Below are positions 8,477 through 18,605 of a DNA stretch of 64,000 bases, piece by piece; position 1 is the stretch's first letter; every line of letters begins with the position of its first letter. Source of the DNA: Lentzea fradiae. Its GTDB lineage: Bacteria; Actinomycetota; Actinomycetes; Mycobacteriales; Pseudonocardiaceae. A program made the translations under genes and the position numbers. Under the pieces are notes generated by a model. That model searched no databases and had not been told where the DNA came from. It was given only the letters and a program-made list of their open reading frames with translations. The stretch is taken from contig NZ_FNCC01000001.1 of NCBI RefSeq assembly GCF_900100955.1, positions 806,001 through 870,000 of the forward strand. The letters run 5' to 3'.

Positions 8477-9388
8477 ATGAGGTTCGGCGTCAACATCCCC
8501 AACTACGGCGACCGCGCGGAGCCCGCCGAGATCCTGCGCTGGGTCCGGCACGCCGAACAGCTCGGCTACCACCTCGCGATGGTCTCCGACCACGTCGCGC
8601 TCACCGCCGACGTCGAGCGCCTGTTCCCCGCGCCGTTCTACGACCCGTTCGCCACGCTGTCGTGGCTCGCGGGCCAGACCAGCAGCATTGAGCTCGGCAC
8701 GACCGTGATCGTGCTGCCGTACCGGCATCCACTGCTGATGGCGAGGATGGCCGCGGCGATCGACCAGTTCAGCGGCGGACGGCTGGTGCTGGGCGTGGCC
8801 GCGGGCTGGGCGCCGGGCGAGTTCGCCGCGGTCGGCGCCGACTACCGGTCCCGCGGCCGGATCTCGGACGAGTCGCTGCGCGCCATGAAAGCGTTGTGGA
8901 ACAACGACATAGCGAAGTTCGATGGCTCTTTTGTCCGGTTCGGACCGGTTGCGACGGGTCCGCGGCCCGCGCGGTCCATCCCGATCTGGGTCGGTGGGCA
9001 CAGCACGGGTGCGGTGCGACGGGCGGTGCTGCACGGCGACGCGTGGCACCCGACGTCGGTGCCGCCGGGCTACCTGGAGCAGATCGGGATGCCGCAGCTG
9101 CGCCGCGTCGCCGAGCAGAAGGGACGGCCGGTGCCGGCCCTGGTGCCGCGCATCAAGCTGAGGACCACCACGCGGCCGTTGCCCGATCGCGACCGCATCC
9201 TGGGGGAGGGCACGCTCGACCAGCTCCGCGGGGACCTGGCCGCGCTCGCCGGGCTGGGAGCCACCCACGTGGTGCTGGACACGACGTATCCGGGGGAGAC
9301 CGTGCGCAAGCCCGCCGAGCACTATCTGGGGTTGCTCGAACTGGTCGCTTCCGAGATCGTGGACCTCAAGACCGGTGAGCTGCGGTGA
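8477..9388 (+). CDS. LLM-class flavin/F420-dependent oxidoreductase
   Basis: The 303-residue luciferase-like monooxygenase family protein starts at ATG 8477 with GGGAG upstream. Family landmarks are the N-terminal strand MRFGVNIPNYGD, WVRHAEQLGYHLAMVSDHV, IELGTTVIVLPYRHPLLMARMAA, FSGGRLVLGVAAGW and IPIWVGGHS. It resembles the F420-type subfamily with TIM-barrel fold more than bacterial luciferase. The substrate is unknown. It may tailor the product of the neighbouring PKS or of the operon beginning at 11610. Confidence 0.88.
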   Translation: MRFGVNIPNYGDRAEPAEILRWVRHAEQLGYHLAMVSDHVALTADVERLFPAPFYDPFATLSWLAGQTSSIELGTTVIVLPYRHPLLMARMAAAIDQFSGGRLVLGVAAGWAPGEFAAVGADYRSRGRISDESLRAMKALWNNDIAKFDGSFVRFGPVATGPRPARSIPIWVGGHSTGAVRRAVLHGDAWHPTSVPPGYLEQIGMPQLRRVAEQKGRPVPALVPRIKLRTTTRPLPDRDRILGEGTLDQLRGDLAALAGLGATHVVLDTTYPGETVRKPAEHYLGLLELVASEIVDLKTGELR

Positions 9389-9422
9389 ACCGGACGTGCA
9401 CGCCGTGCGCCGAGGGGGCGTG

Positions 9423-10343
9423 ATGGGGGACCTGGACGTCCGCAAGCTGCGGATGCTGCGCGAGCTCGACGAACGCGGCACCGTCGCCGCCGTCGCGCAG
9501 GCTCTGCACCTCACGCCGTCCGCGGTGTCGCAGCAACTCGTGGCGCTGTCGAAGGAAGCGGGCGTCCGCCTGATCGAGCCGGTCGGCCGCCGGGTCCGTC
9601 TCACCGAGGCCGCCCGCGTGCTGTTGCGGCGTGCCAACGACATCTTCGCCGAGCTGGAACGCGTGCAGGCCGATCTCCTCGCCTACTCGGAAGGCTCGGT
9701 GGCCGAGGTGCGTGTCGCGGGGTTCGCCGCCACGCTGTCCGGCCTGGTGCTGCCCGCCGTGCGCGAGCTGCGCGACAGCCATCCCGGTGTCGCGGTGCGG
9801 CTGGTCGAGGCGGACCCGCCGCACTCGTTCGACCAGCTGGTGCGTGGCGACGTGGACGTGGTGCTGAGCCTGGAGTCCAAGGACAGCCCCGCGGCCACCG
9901 ACCGCCGCTTCCACCGGGTCGCGCTGCTGGCCGAACGCTTCGACGTGGCGTTGCCGGTCCACCACCCGCTCGCGCACGCACCGGCCGTGCGGCTGGCGGA
10001 CCTGGCGAACGAGGCGTGGATCTTCTCCAACACGGGGACGTGCCGCGACATCTCGTTCGCCGCGTGCATCGCGGCCGGCTTCACCCCCGAGATCGTGCAC
10101 CACATCGGTGACTGGGAGGCGACCCTGGGCGCCGTCGCGCTCGGACTGGGCCTGGCGCTGGTGCCGAGGCTCATCAACGCGGGACCGCGCGACGACGTGG
10201 TGATCAGGGTGCTCGACGCGGAGCAGCCCACCCGGCACGTGTTCGCGGCCGTGCGCAGCGGAAGTGAGGAGGCGCCGCACCTGGCCGCGGTGCTGGGCGC
10301 CTTGGCGGAGGCGGCCGAGGTGAAGGCCGCCCAGCGCGGCTGA
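9423..10343 (+). CDS. LysR-family transcriptional regulator
   Basis: The protein has 306 residues from ATG 9423; an in-frame GTG one codon earlier sits too close to the AGGGGG ribosome site. The N-terminal winged HTH (LDVRKLRMLRELDERGTVAAVAQ, LHLTPSAVSQQLVALSKEAG) is followed by a substrate-binding-like effector domain (~90-300). It lies 34 bases after the LLM gene on the same strand. LysR proteins usually act on adjacent genes, so targets could be the EamA exporter or the operon starting at 11610. Effector unknown. Confidence 0.9.
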   Translation: MGDLDVRKLRMLRELDERGTVAAVAQALHLTPSAVSQQLVALSKEAGVRLIEPVGRRVRLTEAARVLLRRANDIFAELERVQADLLAYSEGSVAEVRVAGFAATLSGLVLPAVRELRDSHPGVAVRLVEADPPHSFDQLVRGDVDVVLSLESKDSPAATDRRFHRVALLAERFDVALPVHHPLAHAPAVRLADLANEAWIFSNTGTCRDISFAACIAAGFTPEIVHHIGDWEATLGAVALGLGLALVPRLINAGPRDDVVIRVLDAEQPTRHVFAAVRSGSEEAPHLAAVLGALAEAAEVKAAQRG

Positions 10344-10466
10344 CCGTTCAGTTCTGCTGCACGGTCGAGAGCGAAAATTCTCGCTGGAACTTCACGCAGG
10401 CGCGTGTGAAGCTCGTCCCAGAACCACTTCAGTCTGGATTCCCCACATGAGGAACAGGGATTTTCG
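10344..10466 (+). promoter_or_regulatory. LysR-EamA spacer with inverted repeats
   Basis: AGCGA and TCGCT (10370-10385, A/T-rich centre) form one dyad. TTCAC and GTGAA around 10391-10410 form another. Dyads of this size upstream of a gene adjoining a LysR regulator are candidate binding sites; the standard LysR T-N11-A pattern is not clear-cut. Confidence 0.3.
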
Positions 10467-11402
10467 ATGTCTGCTGCCGTGTCCAGGATGAGCCTGGTGA
10501 GGCTGATCGCGCTCGGCCTCATCTGGGGCTCGGTCTTCCTCTTCATCAAAATCGCCGGATACTCCTTCTCCCCGGTGCAGATGGTGTTCGCCCGGCTGGT
10601 GCTCGGGGCGGTCGTGCTGCTGCCGTTCGTCTACAGCCGGGGCGGGAGGCTGCCCAAGGGAAAGGCCATCTGGGGCCACCTCACCGTCGCCGCGCTGCTG
10701 GGCAACGCCATTCCCTGGGTGCTCTTCGCCTGGGGTGAGCAGCACGGCTCGTCGAGCGTCGCGGGCGTGGTCAACTCGACGACGCCGCTGTGGACCATCG
10801 TCGGCGCCTACGTGCTCGGCCAGGACCGCAAGCTGACCGCCACCAAGATCGGCGGTGTGCTGCTCGGCATGATCGGCACGATCATCATCGCGGCGCCGTG
10901 GAACGCGGCGTCGACGGGGAGCACGAGCAGCGTCGTCGCGTTCGTCGTCGGCACGGTCAGCCTCGGCGCGAGCTTCGCCTACATGGGCAGGTTCCTCGCG
11001 GGGCGCGGCATCCCGCCGCTCACGCTGGCCGCGTCCCAGCTCACGGCCGCGAGTGCGTTGCTGCTGGTCGCGATGCCGTTCGCGGGCCTGCAGCCGGTGC
11101 ACCTGCGGACCGACGCGCTGATCGCGATCGTCGTGCTCGGGCCGATCTGCACGGGTATCGCCTACGTCCTGAACTTCCAGCTGATCACCAAGGACGGCCC
11201 GACCGTCGCGTCGACCGTCACCTACCTGTTCCCGATCGTCTCGGTCGCGCTCGGCGCGCTGGTGCTCAGCGAGCCCGCCGGCTGGCCGCTGTACGTCGGC
11301 GCGGTCGCGTCCGTCGCCGGGGTGGTGCTCGTGCGCCGCAAGCCCAAGGCCGCCGCGCAGGCATCCTCTCCCGCCCCGGCACCCGCGGCGGCGAAGGGCT
11401 GA
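10467..11402 (+). CDS. EamA/DMT-family transporter
   Basis: The 311-residue integral membrane protein starts at ATG 10467. About ten hydrophobic segments form two EamA repeats (LIALGLIWGSVFLFIKIAGY in the first; VSLGASFAYMGRFLAGRG in the second). DMT/EamA carriers export or take up small metabolites. Here it lies between a LysR regulator and a metabolic operon and is closed by a strong terminator, so it is probably expressed alone. Export of the operon's product is a reasonable inference. Confidence 0.88.
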   Translation: MSAAVSRMSLVRLIALGLIWGSVFLFIKIAGYSFSPVQMVFARLVLGAVVLLPFVYSRGGRLPKGKAIWGHLTVAALLGNAIPWVLFAWGEQHGSSSVAGVVNSTTPLWTIVGAYVLGQDRKLTATKIGGVLLGMIGTIIIAAPWNAASTGSTSSVVAFVVGTVSLGASFAYMGRFLAGRGIPPLTLAASQLTAASALLLVAMPFAGLQPVHLRTDALIAIVVLGPICTGIAYVLNFQLITKDGPTVASTVTYLFPIVSVALGALVLSEPAGWPLYVGAVASVAGVVLVRRKPKAAAQASSPAPAPAAAKG

Positions 11403-11426
11403 CCCCCACACCCCTCCCGCCCGGCG

Positions 11427-11463
11427 AAGGGCCTCCCGGAATGCGACCCGGGAGGCCCTTTTT
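11427..11463 (+). terminator. Rho-independent terminator after EamA gene
   Basis: AAGGGCCTCCCGG (11427-11439) pairs perfectly with CCGGGAGGCCCTT (11448-11460) around an 8-base loop, and TTTTT follows from 11459. It separates the EamA gene from the downstream operon. Confidence 0.92.
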
Positions 11464-11609
11464 CGTGACGGGAATCGCTTCGGCTTCCCGAAGCCCTTTA
11501 TTCACCGGGCAATTCTGCGGACTCCCGTAGTGAACTTCTCCCGCCCCGTCAATAACGTCTGCGGCAACGCCAACAGCGCCGCATCGGGACGCGAGGAGGA
11601 CATGGGGGA

Positions 11610-12320
11610 ATGGTCAACCCAACCGCTCCACGACTGGGTGTCGTGGTGCCGTCAGGAAATGCGGCGGTCGAACCGGAGATCTCCGCTCTGCTGTCCGGTC
11701 ACGTGCACGTCCACGCCACGCGTTTCCCGTTGTTCACCGAGTTCGAGCAGCGGGAGCGGATCGCCAGGTACAACGAGGCGCTGGCACCGGCGATCGCCTC
11801 GTTCGGCCGCCTCGGCGCACGGGCGGTCGTGGCCGAGTGCAGCGGCTCGCACTACCTGCAAGGGCCGGCGCGTGAACAGGAGTTCTGCGACGACCTGAGC
11901 GCGCGGTTCGGCGTCGAGGTCACGACCGTGACGCGGACCGTGCTGGCGGCCTTGGCGAGCATCGACGCCACCGAGGTCACGCTCGTGTCGCCGTACGCGC
12001 AGTGGCTCACCGACCTCTCGCAGGGGTACTGGGAAGCAGCGGGCATCAAGGTCCGCGACATCGTGAAGGTGCGGTCCAGCAAGGGTTTCTCGCCGTACGA
12101 CGTCTCCACCGACGAGCTGGTCGAGCAGGTCCGCGCGGCCGACCGCCCGAAGGACGAGGTGCTGCTGATGACCGGCACCGGCATGTTCACCCTCGCCGCG
12201 CTCGAAGAGCTCAAGGCGGGCGTCGAGCGCACGATCATCACGTCGAACCTGGCCACCGCCTGGTGGTCGCTGAGCAGGCTCGCGCCGGACGCCGTCGTGA
12301 ACTGGCGGCTGGCGCCGTGA
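11610..12320 (+). CDS. Maleate isomerase / arylmalonate decarboxylase-like protein
   Basis: The 236-residue Asp/Glu racemase-superfamily protein starts at ATG 11610; GAGGAGGA lies 10 bases upstream. The family opening PRLGVVVPSGNAAVEPE is intact. Maleate cis-trans isomerases use two cysteines. The first is present in AECSGSHY (~residue 77), but at the second site the sequence reads LLMTGTGMFTL with no cysteine, so classical two-Cys isomerisation or racemisation is doubtful. It is the first gene of a seven-gene operon that ends at 19937; the next gene overlaps by GTGA. Confidence 0.82.
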   Translation: MVNPTAPRLGVVVPSGNAAVEPEISALLSGHVHVHATRFPLFTEFEQRERIARYNEALAPAIASFGRLGARAVVAECSGSHYLQGPAREQEFCDDLSARFGVEVTTVTRTVLAALASIDATEVTLVSPYAQWLTDLSQGYWEAAGIKVRDIVKVRSSKGFSPYDVSTDELVEQVRAADRPKDEVLLMTGTGMFTLAALEELKAGVERTIITSNLATAWWSLSRLAPDAVVNWRLAP

Positions 12321-13486
12321 TCGCGGTGGTCGGAGCGGGCCCGGTCGGACTCACCGCGGCGCTCGTGCTGGCGCACAACGGAGTTCCGGTGACGCTGCTG
12401 GAACAGGGACCTGCCCTCGGCACGGCCTCGCGCGCCTCGACGTTCCACCCGGCCACGCTCGACCTGCTGGCAGGGCTCGGCGTCGCGGACGAGTTCATCG
12501 CACAGGGCCGCAAGGTCCACGACCTGCAATGGCGCGACCGTTCCGGTGCGCTGCTGACGCGGATGAGCTACCACGCCATCGCCGACCGGACGGCGCACCC
12601 GTTCCGCCTGCACGCCGAGCAGACGGTGCTGACCCCGTTGTTGCTCAAGCGACTCACGGCCGAGGTCCGCTGGAACACGGCGGTCACCGCGGTGCACCAG
12701 GACGACGACGGCGTCGAGCTGGTCACCGGCAACGGCACGCTCCGCGCCGACTACGTGATCGCGGCAGACGGGGCGCACAGCGCGGTCCGCACCGCGCTGG
12801 GCCTGGACTTCCCCGGCAAGGAGTACCCGACCTACGCGCTGCGCGTCATCACGACCACCGAGCTGGACCGGTTGCTGCCGGGCCTTTCGCCGATGACGTA
12901 CTTCCGCGATCCCGTGCAGTCGTGCAGCGTCCTCGGCCTGCCCGACCACTGGCGGGTCATCCTGCGCCTTCCGCACACCGCCGACCCGGCGGACGTGGCG
13001 GTGGAAGAGCTGCTGCACAAGGCTTTGCCGACGTTGGCCGACCGGGTCGAGGTGCGTGAGGCGCACACCTACCGCACCTCGCGCCGCGTGATCGACGACT
13101 ACCGGGCGGGACGCGTCCTGTTCGCGGGCGACGCGGCCCACCTCACCTCCACCGCCGGTGGCATGAACATGAACTGCGGCATCCACGACGCGGTCGACAT
13201 CGCCACGGCACTGTCCCACGTGGTCAACGGCGACCACGGAAGCGCACTGCTCGACGAAGCCGCGCGGCGCCGCCGGAACGTGGTCGTCGACCACGTCATC
13301 CCGGCGAGCGAAGCACGAGTGTCCGGGGTGGACGGACAAGCGGGCTCAGTCGACGCCGCGGTGCGGGAAATCGCTGTCACAGCGAGCAGTCCGATCGAAG
13401 AGGCGCGGTACCTCGTGCGAGCGTCGATGCTCGACACGGCCCCCGGGTACCCGGCGCCCACACTCGAAGGGTCCGTCGCATCGTGA
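12317..13486 (+). CDS. FAD-dependent monooxygenase (class A flavoprotein)
   Basis: The 389-residue protein starts at GTG 12317, overlapping the previous stop by 4 bases. The Rossmann FAD site ([20 protein letters not shown]), the DG motif region ([18 protein letters not shown]) and the GD motif ([20 protein letters not shown]) match PHBH/UbiH-type hydroxylases. No membrane anchor or C-terminal thioredoxin-like domain is visible. It probably hydroxylates an aromatic or heteroaromatic ring using NAD(P)H. Within this operon its substrate may be a pyrrole or an acyl intermediate, but that is speculation. Confidence 0.9.
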   Translation: MIAVVGAGPVGLTAALVLAHNGVPVTLLEQGPALGTASRASTFHPATLDLLAGLGVADEFIAQGRKVHDLQWRDRSGALLTRMSYHAIADRTAHPFRLHAEQTVLTPLLLKRLTAEVRWNTAVTAVHQDDDGVELVTGNGTLRADYVIAADGAHSAVRTALGLDFPGKEYPTYALRVITTTELDRLLPGLSPMTYFRDPVQSCSVLGLPDHWRVILRLPHTADPADVAVEELLHKALPTLADRVEVREAHTYRTSRRVIDDYRAGRVLFAGDAAHLTSTAGGMNMNCGIHDAVDIATALSHVVNGDHGSALLDEAARRRRNVVVDHVIPASEARVSGVDGQAGSVDAAVREIAVTASSPIEEARYLVRASMLDTAPGYPAPTLEGSVAS

Positions 13487-14283
13487 GAATCTGGTTCCAC
13501 AAGCACACCGTCGAAGGCCGCCTGCCACTGCTCGACGAGTGGTACCGCAAGCACCTGGCCGAAGTCACGTCGCCCGGCACCGAGATCGTCATCAAGACGC
13601 TGCCGGAAGGCACCTACGACACCGAGACCCCGTTCGACCTCGTCAAGTTCGGCGCACTGCAGATCCACTTCAACGCGTACTTCGCCCGTGGCGCGGTCGA
13701 GGCCGAACGTCAGGGCTTCGACGCCTGGGTGATCGCCGCGGGCCAGGACCCCGGCCTGCACGACGGCAGGGCCCAGACGTCGATCCCGACGCTCGGCTAC
13801 GGCGAGACGAGCTTCTTCTACTCGGCCATGCTGGGCTACCGCTTCGGCGTGCTGGGTTTCATGCCGGCGTTGCGCGAGATCATCACCGAGAACATCGAGC
13901 GGTACGGCCTCACCAGCAGGCTCGCGGCCTACGAGCTGGTCGACGACGGCCACGAGGCCGTGCGCCAAGCGCTCGACGGCGACTTCGACCGCTTCATCGA
14001 GGTGTTCGACGTGGCCGCGAAGAAGGCCGTCGCTGCGGGCGCCCAGGTGCTGATCCCCGGCGAGGGCATCCCGGCGGAGATCTTCTGGCACCTCGGCACC
14101 AAGGAGCTGCACGGCGTCCCGGTGATCGACCCCGCCGGGCTGCTCGTGCGGCAGGCGGAGCTCGCGGTGCACCTCAAGAACCTCGGCGTTGTCACGCGTT
14201 CCACGGCGGGCTACTGGTTCCGCCGCCCCGACGGCGCGCTCACCGAGCACGTCGAGAACGTCTTCCTCGGAAAGGCCGTCTGA
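13483..14283 (+). CDS. Asp/Glu/hydantoin-racemase-family protein lacking all cysteines
   Basis: The 266-residue protein starts at GTG 13483, with GTGA overlap. The fold signature is clear: early beta strand [13 protein letters not shown], then [34 protein letters not shown] and [15 protein letters not shown]. In hydantoin and Asp/Glu racemases the two latter strands end in catalytic Cys (G-C-x-G-D-P-G and G-C-A-G types). Here these positions read Ala/Gly and Glu/Gly, and I find no cysteine anywhere in the protein. It is therefore not a conventional racemase; a different lyase, isomerase or hydrolase chemistry or a binding role is likely. It ends in TGATG with hemB. Confidence 0.8.
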   Translation: MRIWFHKHTVEGRLPLLDEWYRKHLAEVTSPGTEIVIKTLPEGTYDTETPFDLVKFGALQIHFNAYFARGAVEAERQGFDAWVIAAGQDPGLHDGRAQTSIPTLGYGETSFFYSAMLGYRFGVLGFMPALREIITENIERYGLTSRLAAYELVDDGHEAVRQALDGDFDRFIEVFDVAAKKAVAAGAQVLIPGEGIPAEIFWHLGTKELHGVPVIDPAGLLVRQAELAVHLKNLGVVTRSTAGYWFRRPDGALTEHVENVFLGKAV

Positions 14284-15275
14284 TGTCCTCCTCCTCGGCA
14301 CAGTTCCCCGCCGCCCGCCCGCGCAGGCTCCGCCGCACACCCGCGTTGCGCAGGCTCGCCACCGAGACGCGGCTGCACCCTGGCAACCTGGTCCAGCCGT
14401 TGTTCCTGCGCGAGGGCCTCGACCAGCCTCGTGAGATCAGCTCCATGCCCGGCGTGTACCAGCACACCCGCGAGTCGCTGCGCAAGGCCGCCGCGGAGGC
14501 CGTGAGCGCCGGTGTCGGCGGCCTGCTGCTGTTCGGCATCCCGGTGGAGAAGGACCCGCTGGGCCTCGGGGCGACCGACCCGGACGGCATCCTCCAGGTG
14601 GCGCTGCGCGACGTCGTGGAGGAGGTCGGTGACTCGACCGTCGTCATCGGCGACGTGAACCTCGACGAGTACACCGACCACGGCCACACCGGCGTGCTCG
14701 GCCCTGACGGCGACGTGGACAACGACGCCAGCATCGAGCGCCTCGCGGACATGGCCGTCGTGCAGGCGCAGGCCGGTGCGCACGTGATCGCGCCCAGCGC
14801 CATGATGGACGGCCAGGTCGGCAGGATCCGCGAGAAGCTCGACGAGGCCGGCTTCCCGAACGTGCCGATCATGGGCTACTCGGCCAAGTACGCCTCGGCG
14901 TTCTACGGCCCGTTCCGCGACGCCGTCGAGTCGTCGCTGACCGGCAACCGCCGCGCCTACCAGCAGGTGCCGGGCAACATCCGCGAGTCGCTGCGCGAGG
15001 TCGACCTCGACCTGGCCGAGGGCGCGGACTTCGTGATGGTCAAGCCCGCGGGGGCCTACCTGGACATCGTGCGGCTCGTCGCCGACCACGTGGACGTACC
15101 GGTCGCGGCGTACCAGGTCTCCGGCGAGTACTCGATGATCGAGGCCGCCGCCGCCAAGGGCTGGCTGGACCGGGATCTGGTCGTGCTGGAGAGCCTCCAC
15201 TCCATCCGGCGCGCCGGCGCGTCGATCATCATCAGCTACTGGGCGACCGAGTTCGCCACACGTCTGGAGCGGTGA
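14283..15275 (+). CDS. hemB: Porphobilinogen synthase (ALA dehydratase), cysteine-free variant
   Basis: The 330-residue protein starts at ATG 14283, sharing one base with the preceding stop. It condenses two 5-aminolevulinates to porphobilinogen. Schiff-base lysines are present: Lys202 in [13 protein letters not shown] and Lys254 in [11 protein letters not shown]. The metal-site loop reads [15 protein letters not shown] (residues 123-137), so Asn126, Asp128 and Thr136 replace the three cysteines of zinc-type enzymes. No cysteine occurs in the whole protein, suggesting a zinc-independent (Mg-type or metal-free) enzyme. hemC and hemD are not adjacent, which is unusual for a housekeeping copy and suggests a specialised paralogue. 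Confidence 0.93.
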   Translation: MSSSSAQFPAARPRRLRRTPALRRLATETRLHPGNLVQPLFLREGLDQPREISSMPGVYQHTRESLRKAAAEAVSAGVGGLLLFGIPVEKDPLGLGATDPDGILQVALRDVVEEVGDSTVVIGDVNLDEYTDHGHTGVLGPDGDVDNDASIERLADMAVVQAQAGAHVIAPSAMMDGQVGRIREKLDEAGFPNVPIMGYSAKYASAFYGPFRDAVESSLTGNRRAYQQVPGNIRESLREVDLDLAEGADFVMVKPAGAYLDIVRLVADHVDVPVAAYQVSGEYSMIEAAAAKGWLDRDLVVLESLHSIRRAGASIIISYWATEFATRLER

Positions 15276-16564
15276 CCGTGGGAGACGTCAAGCTGACCCT
15301 GCTGGGCATCAGCCACTCGTCGGCGCCGGTGGACGTGCTGGAGCGCGTGGTCATCTCCGGCGAGGAGCTGGACGAGGTCCTCAGCGAGATCAACTCCGCC
15401 GAGGAGTTCGGGGCCGTCTACGCGCTGTCGACGTGCAACCGCATGGAGTTCTACGTCGAGAAGCGGGCGGACGAGGCCGCGTCCCTGTTGCGCGCCAGGC
15501 TGGTCGAACGGCTCGGTCTGTCCGAAGAGGACGCGTCGCGGTTCCTGTACCAGCGTGAGGGCACGGACGCGGTGCGGCACCTGTACTCGGTGTCGAGCGG
15601 CCTGGAGTCGATCGTCATCGGCGAGGACCAGATCCTCGGCCAGGTCAAGGACGCGCTGGACCGGTCGCGCCGCCTCGGCACGGCCGGGCCGCTGGTCAAC
15701 CAGCTGGTGCAGTCCGCGATCCGCCTCGGCAAGCGGGTGCGGACCGAGACCGACATCAACCGGGCGGGCCGCTCGCTCGCCACGGTCGGCCTCTCCGCCC
15801 TGGAGCACGTGGTGGGCGCGATGTCCGGCCGCTCGGCGCTGGTCGTCGGCGCGGGCGCGATGGCGGGCGTGGTCGTGGCGGCGTTGCGCGGCAGCGGGCT
15901 GGCCCGCATCGACGTGGCGAACCGGACGCCGGAGAAGGCCGCCCGGCTCGCGGAGACCACCGGCGGCAGCGGTTTCGGGCTCGACGAGCTGCCGAGGCTG
16001 CTCGCGGACGTGGACCTCGTCGTGACGTGCATCAGCGGCACCGGGGCGTTGATCACCGCCGCGGACGCGGAGGAAGCCGTGCGCCACCGCGACGGTTCGC
16101 CGTTGTTCCTGCTCGACCTCGCCCTGCCGCGCAACATCGCGGGCGACGTGGCCAAGGTCGACGGCGTGTCGCTGGTCGACCTGGAAACGCTGGCGGGCGC
16201 CGGTCCCGACGAGGCGGCACTGTCCAGTGTGGCCTCGGTGCGGGCCCTGATCGACGGCGAGGTCGAGACGTTCCTCGCCGCGCAGCGGGCGGCGAAGGTG
16301 GCGCCGGCGCTGGTGAAGCTGCGGACGGTCGCGTCGACGACGGCGGAGGCCGAGCTGGGCAGGTTGTTCCGGAAGGTGCCGACGTTCGACGAGCAGCACC
16401 GCTCGGAGATCACGCTGTCGGTGCACCGGATCGTGGAGAAGGTGCTGCACGGGCCGACCGTGCGGGCACGGGAGCTGGCGGGTGCCCCGGACGGCTCCAG
16501 GTACGTGGAAGTGCTGGGGAAGTTGTTCGACGTCCCCGGCGAACGGGATGAGGTCGTCGCATGA
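15272..16564 (+). CDS. hemA: Glutamyl-tRNA reductase
   Basis: The 430-residue protein starts at GTG 15272, with GTGA overlap with hemB. It reduces glutamyl-tRNA to glutamate-1-semialdehyde. The catalytic domain has Cys55 in [12 protein letters not shown] and [20 protein letters not shown]. The NADPH domain has [18 protein letters not shown]. The C-terminal dimerisation domain (~320-425) is complete. The usual HRTAPV opening motif reads HSSAPV, a mild divergence. With hemL and hemB it supplies porphobilinogen from charged tRNA-Glu. It overlaps the acyl-CoA synthetase by ATGA. Confidence 0.95.
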   Translation: MTVGDVKLTLLGISHSSAPVDVLERVVISGEELDEVLSEINSAEEFGAVYALSTCNRMEFYVEKRADEAASLLRARLVERLGLSEEDASRFLYQREGTDAVRHLYSVSSGLESIVIGEDQILGQVKDALDRSRRLGTAGPLVNQLVQSAIRLGKRVRTETDINRAGRSLATVGLSALEHVVGAMSGRSALVVGAGAMAGVVVAALRGSGLARIDVANRTPEKAARLAETTGGSGFGLDELPRLLADVDLVVTCISGTGALITAADAEEAVRHRDGSPLFLLDLALPRNIAGDVAKVDGVSLVDLETLAGAGPDEAALSSVASVRALIDGEVETFLAAQRAAKVAPALVKLRTVASTTAEAELGRLFRKVPTFDEQHRSEITLSVHRIVEKVLHGPTVRARELAGAPDGSRYVEVLGKLFDVPGERDEVVA

Positions 16565-18603
16565 GTGAGCTGTCGCTGTTGTGGAACGCCGAGTCGGTCG
16601 CCGTCATCGGCGCGACCGAACGCGAGGGCGCGCTGGGCCGCAAGCCCGTCGCGTACCTGCAGCGGTACGGCTATCCCGGCCGGATCCTGCCGATCAACCC
16701 CAAGGGCGGCACGATCCTCGGCTACCAGGCGTACCCGTCGGTCCTCGACGCGCCCGGCCCGATCGACCTCGCCTTCATCGTCGTGTCGGCGGACCGCGTG
16801 CCCGCCGCCGTCGACGACTGCGTGGCCGCCGGGATCAAGGTCGCGATCATCGCGTCCTCCGGGTTCGCCGAGACCGGTGACGAGGGCGCGGCGCTGCAGG
16901 CCGAGACCGTGGCGCGGGCACGGGCGGGCGGGCTGCGCCTCGTCGGCCCGAACTGCATCGGCGCCGTCGGTTTCGGCAACAAGGTGATGGCCACGTTCAG
17001 CCCGCTGTTCTCGGCGGAGGCCGTGGTGTCGCTGGAGCCGGGCGGGCTCGGCATCGTCAGCCAGAGCGGCGCGCTGGGCTTCGGCGCGGCGTCGCTGGGC
17101 ATCGAGCGCGGGATGCGGCCGGGCTGGGTGATCACCACCGGCAACGACGCCGACGTGTCCGCGCTGGAGGTCCTCGCCGAGCTGGCCCAGGAGCCGTCCT
17201 GCACCGGGTTGCTCGGCTACCTGGAGAACGTGCCGGACGTCGACGCCCTGCGGTCGCTCGCGAGCTCGGGCAAGCCGGTGGCGCTGCTGAAGTCCGGCCG
17301 CAGCGAGGAGGGCGGCCGTGCTGCGGCCTCGCACACCGGCGCGCTGGCCACCGACGACAGGGTGCTCGACGCTGCTTTGCGCCAGTTCGGCATCGTGCGC
17401 GCCGGGGACATCGACGAGCTGCTCGACGCCGGTGACGCGTTCACCTCGCCGCGCAGGCCGAAGGGTCCGCGGGTGGCGGTCGTGACGACCTCGGGCGGTT
17501 CGGGCATCCTCGCCGCGGACGACGTGGTGGCGCAGGGTCTCGAGCTCACGCCGCTGAAGGACGAGACGCGGGCGGCGCTGGCGGAGATCATCCCGAGCTT
17601 CGGCTCGGCGGACAACCCGGTCGACATCACCGCCGCCGTCCTGAGCGACCCGTCGCTGTTCGACAGGTCGCTGGACGTCATCGCGGCCGACGACACCGTC
17701 GACATGATCATCGGCTGCTTCTGCGTGATGACCGACGGCGACGTGGACAAGGCCGTGCGGGCGCTGGCGAAGGTGGCGGAGAAGTCCGGCAAGCCGGTGC
17801 TGGTCTCCCGCACCGGAGCGGACTTCCTCGCCCCGAACGCCAGGGCGACGCTGCGGGAGGCCGGCCTGCCGGACTACCCGTCGCCCGCGCGTGCCGTCCG
17901 TGCCGCGGCGGCCCTGTGGCAGGTGAGCCGGCCGCGTGCGACGGACTCGCTGGCGGGCTTGGGAATCGCGACTCCCGCCGCCGAGCTGACCGAGCCGGAG
18001 CTCAAGGCGTTGCTGGCGGACGCCGGTCTGGCCGTTCCGGTCGGGAGGGTCGTGGCGTCGGCCTCCGAGGCCAAGGCCGTGACGGACGAGGTCGGCGGGA
18101 CGGCCGTGTTCAAGGCGGTCGTGCCGGGCCTCGTGCACAAGACCGACGTCGGAGCGGTGAAGGTCGGCGTGGCCTCGGCCGATGCCGCGGACGCGTTCGA
18201 CGAGCTGTCCGCGTTCGGCGGTGCCGTGCTGGTCGAGGAACTGGTCGGCGAGGGCGTCGAGCTGATCATCGGTGTGCGCACGTCCGACCTCGGTCCGGTG
18301 CTGACGCTCGGACTCGGCGGCATCTTCACCGAGGCGCTCGACGACGCGACCTCGCGGCTGCTGCCGCTCGCCCCCGGTGATGCCGAGGCGATGGTCGGCG
18401 AGCTGCGCGGCAAGGCGCTGCTCGACGGTGCGCGGGGCCGTGCCGCCGCGGACGTGCCGTCGCTCGTCCGCACGCTGGAGACCGTCGCGGCACTGGTCTC
18501 GGACTGGGAGGGCGGTTTCGAGCTCGACCTGAACCCCGTGCGGGTCCTGGAGTCGGGCACGAAGGTGCTCGACGCCGCGCACGTGATCGCGAAGGAGGCG
18601 TGA
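16561..18603 (+). CDS. Acyl-CoA synthetase, NDP-forming type (acetate--CoA ligase family)
   Basis: The 680-residue protein starts at ATG 16561, overlapping hemA by 4 bases. The order is an N-terminal CoA-binding Rossmann domain (~5-135: [18 protein letters not shown]), two succinyl-CoA-ligase-like domains (~145-450; [10 protein letters not shown] and the [14 protein letters not shown] histidine loop that carries the phospho-His in relatives), and a C-terminal ATP-grasp domain (~465-675). Such enzymes interconvert an acid, CoA and ATP with acyl-CoA, ADP and phosphate. Insertion between hemA and hemL is unusual and suggests that an acid made or used in this pathway is activated. Substrate unknown. 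Confidence 0.9.
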   Translation: MSELSLLWNAESVAVIGATEREGALGRKPVAYLQRYGYPGRILPINPKGGTILGYQAYPSVLDAPGPIDLAFIVVSADRVPAAVDDCVAAGIKVAIIASSGFAETGDEGAALQAETVARARAGGLRLVGPNCIGAVGFGNKVMATFSPLFSAEAVVSLEPGGLGIVSQSGALGFGAASLGIERGMRPGWVITTGNDADVSALEVLAELAQEPSCTGLLGYLENVPDVDALRSLASSGKPVALLKSGRSEEGGRAAASHTGALATDDRVLDAALRQFGIVRAGDIDELLDAGDAFTSPRRPKGPRVAVVTTSGGSGILAADDVVAQGLELTPLKDETRAALAEIIPSFGSADNPVDITAAVLSDPSLFDRSLDVIAADDTVDMIIGCFCVMTDGDVDKAVRALAKVAEKSGKPVLVSRTGADFLAPNARATLREAGLPDYPSPARAVRAAAALWQVSRPRATDSLAGLGIATPAAELTEPELKALLADAGLAVPVGRVVASASEAKAVTDEVGGTAVFKAVVPGLVHKTDVGAVKVGVASADAADAFDELSAFGGAVLVEELVGEGVELIIGVRTSDLGPVLTLGLGGIFTEALDDATSRLLPLAPGDAEAMVGELRGKALLDGARGRAAADVPSLVRTLETVAALVSDWEGGFELDLNPVRVLESGTKVLDAAHVIAKEA

Positions 18604-18605
18604 CG

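Noticed and set aside
15451-18582. A 1043-codon leftward open frame
   Set aside because: Antisense to hemA and the acyl-CoA synthetase genes, which have clear domains and overlapping starts.
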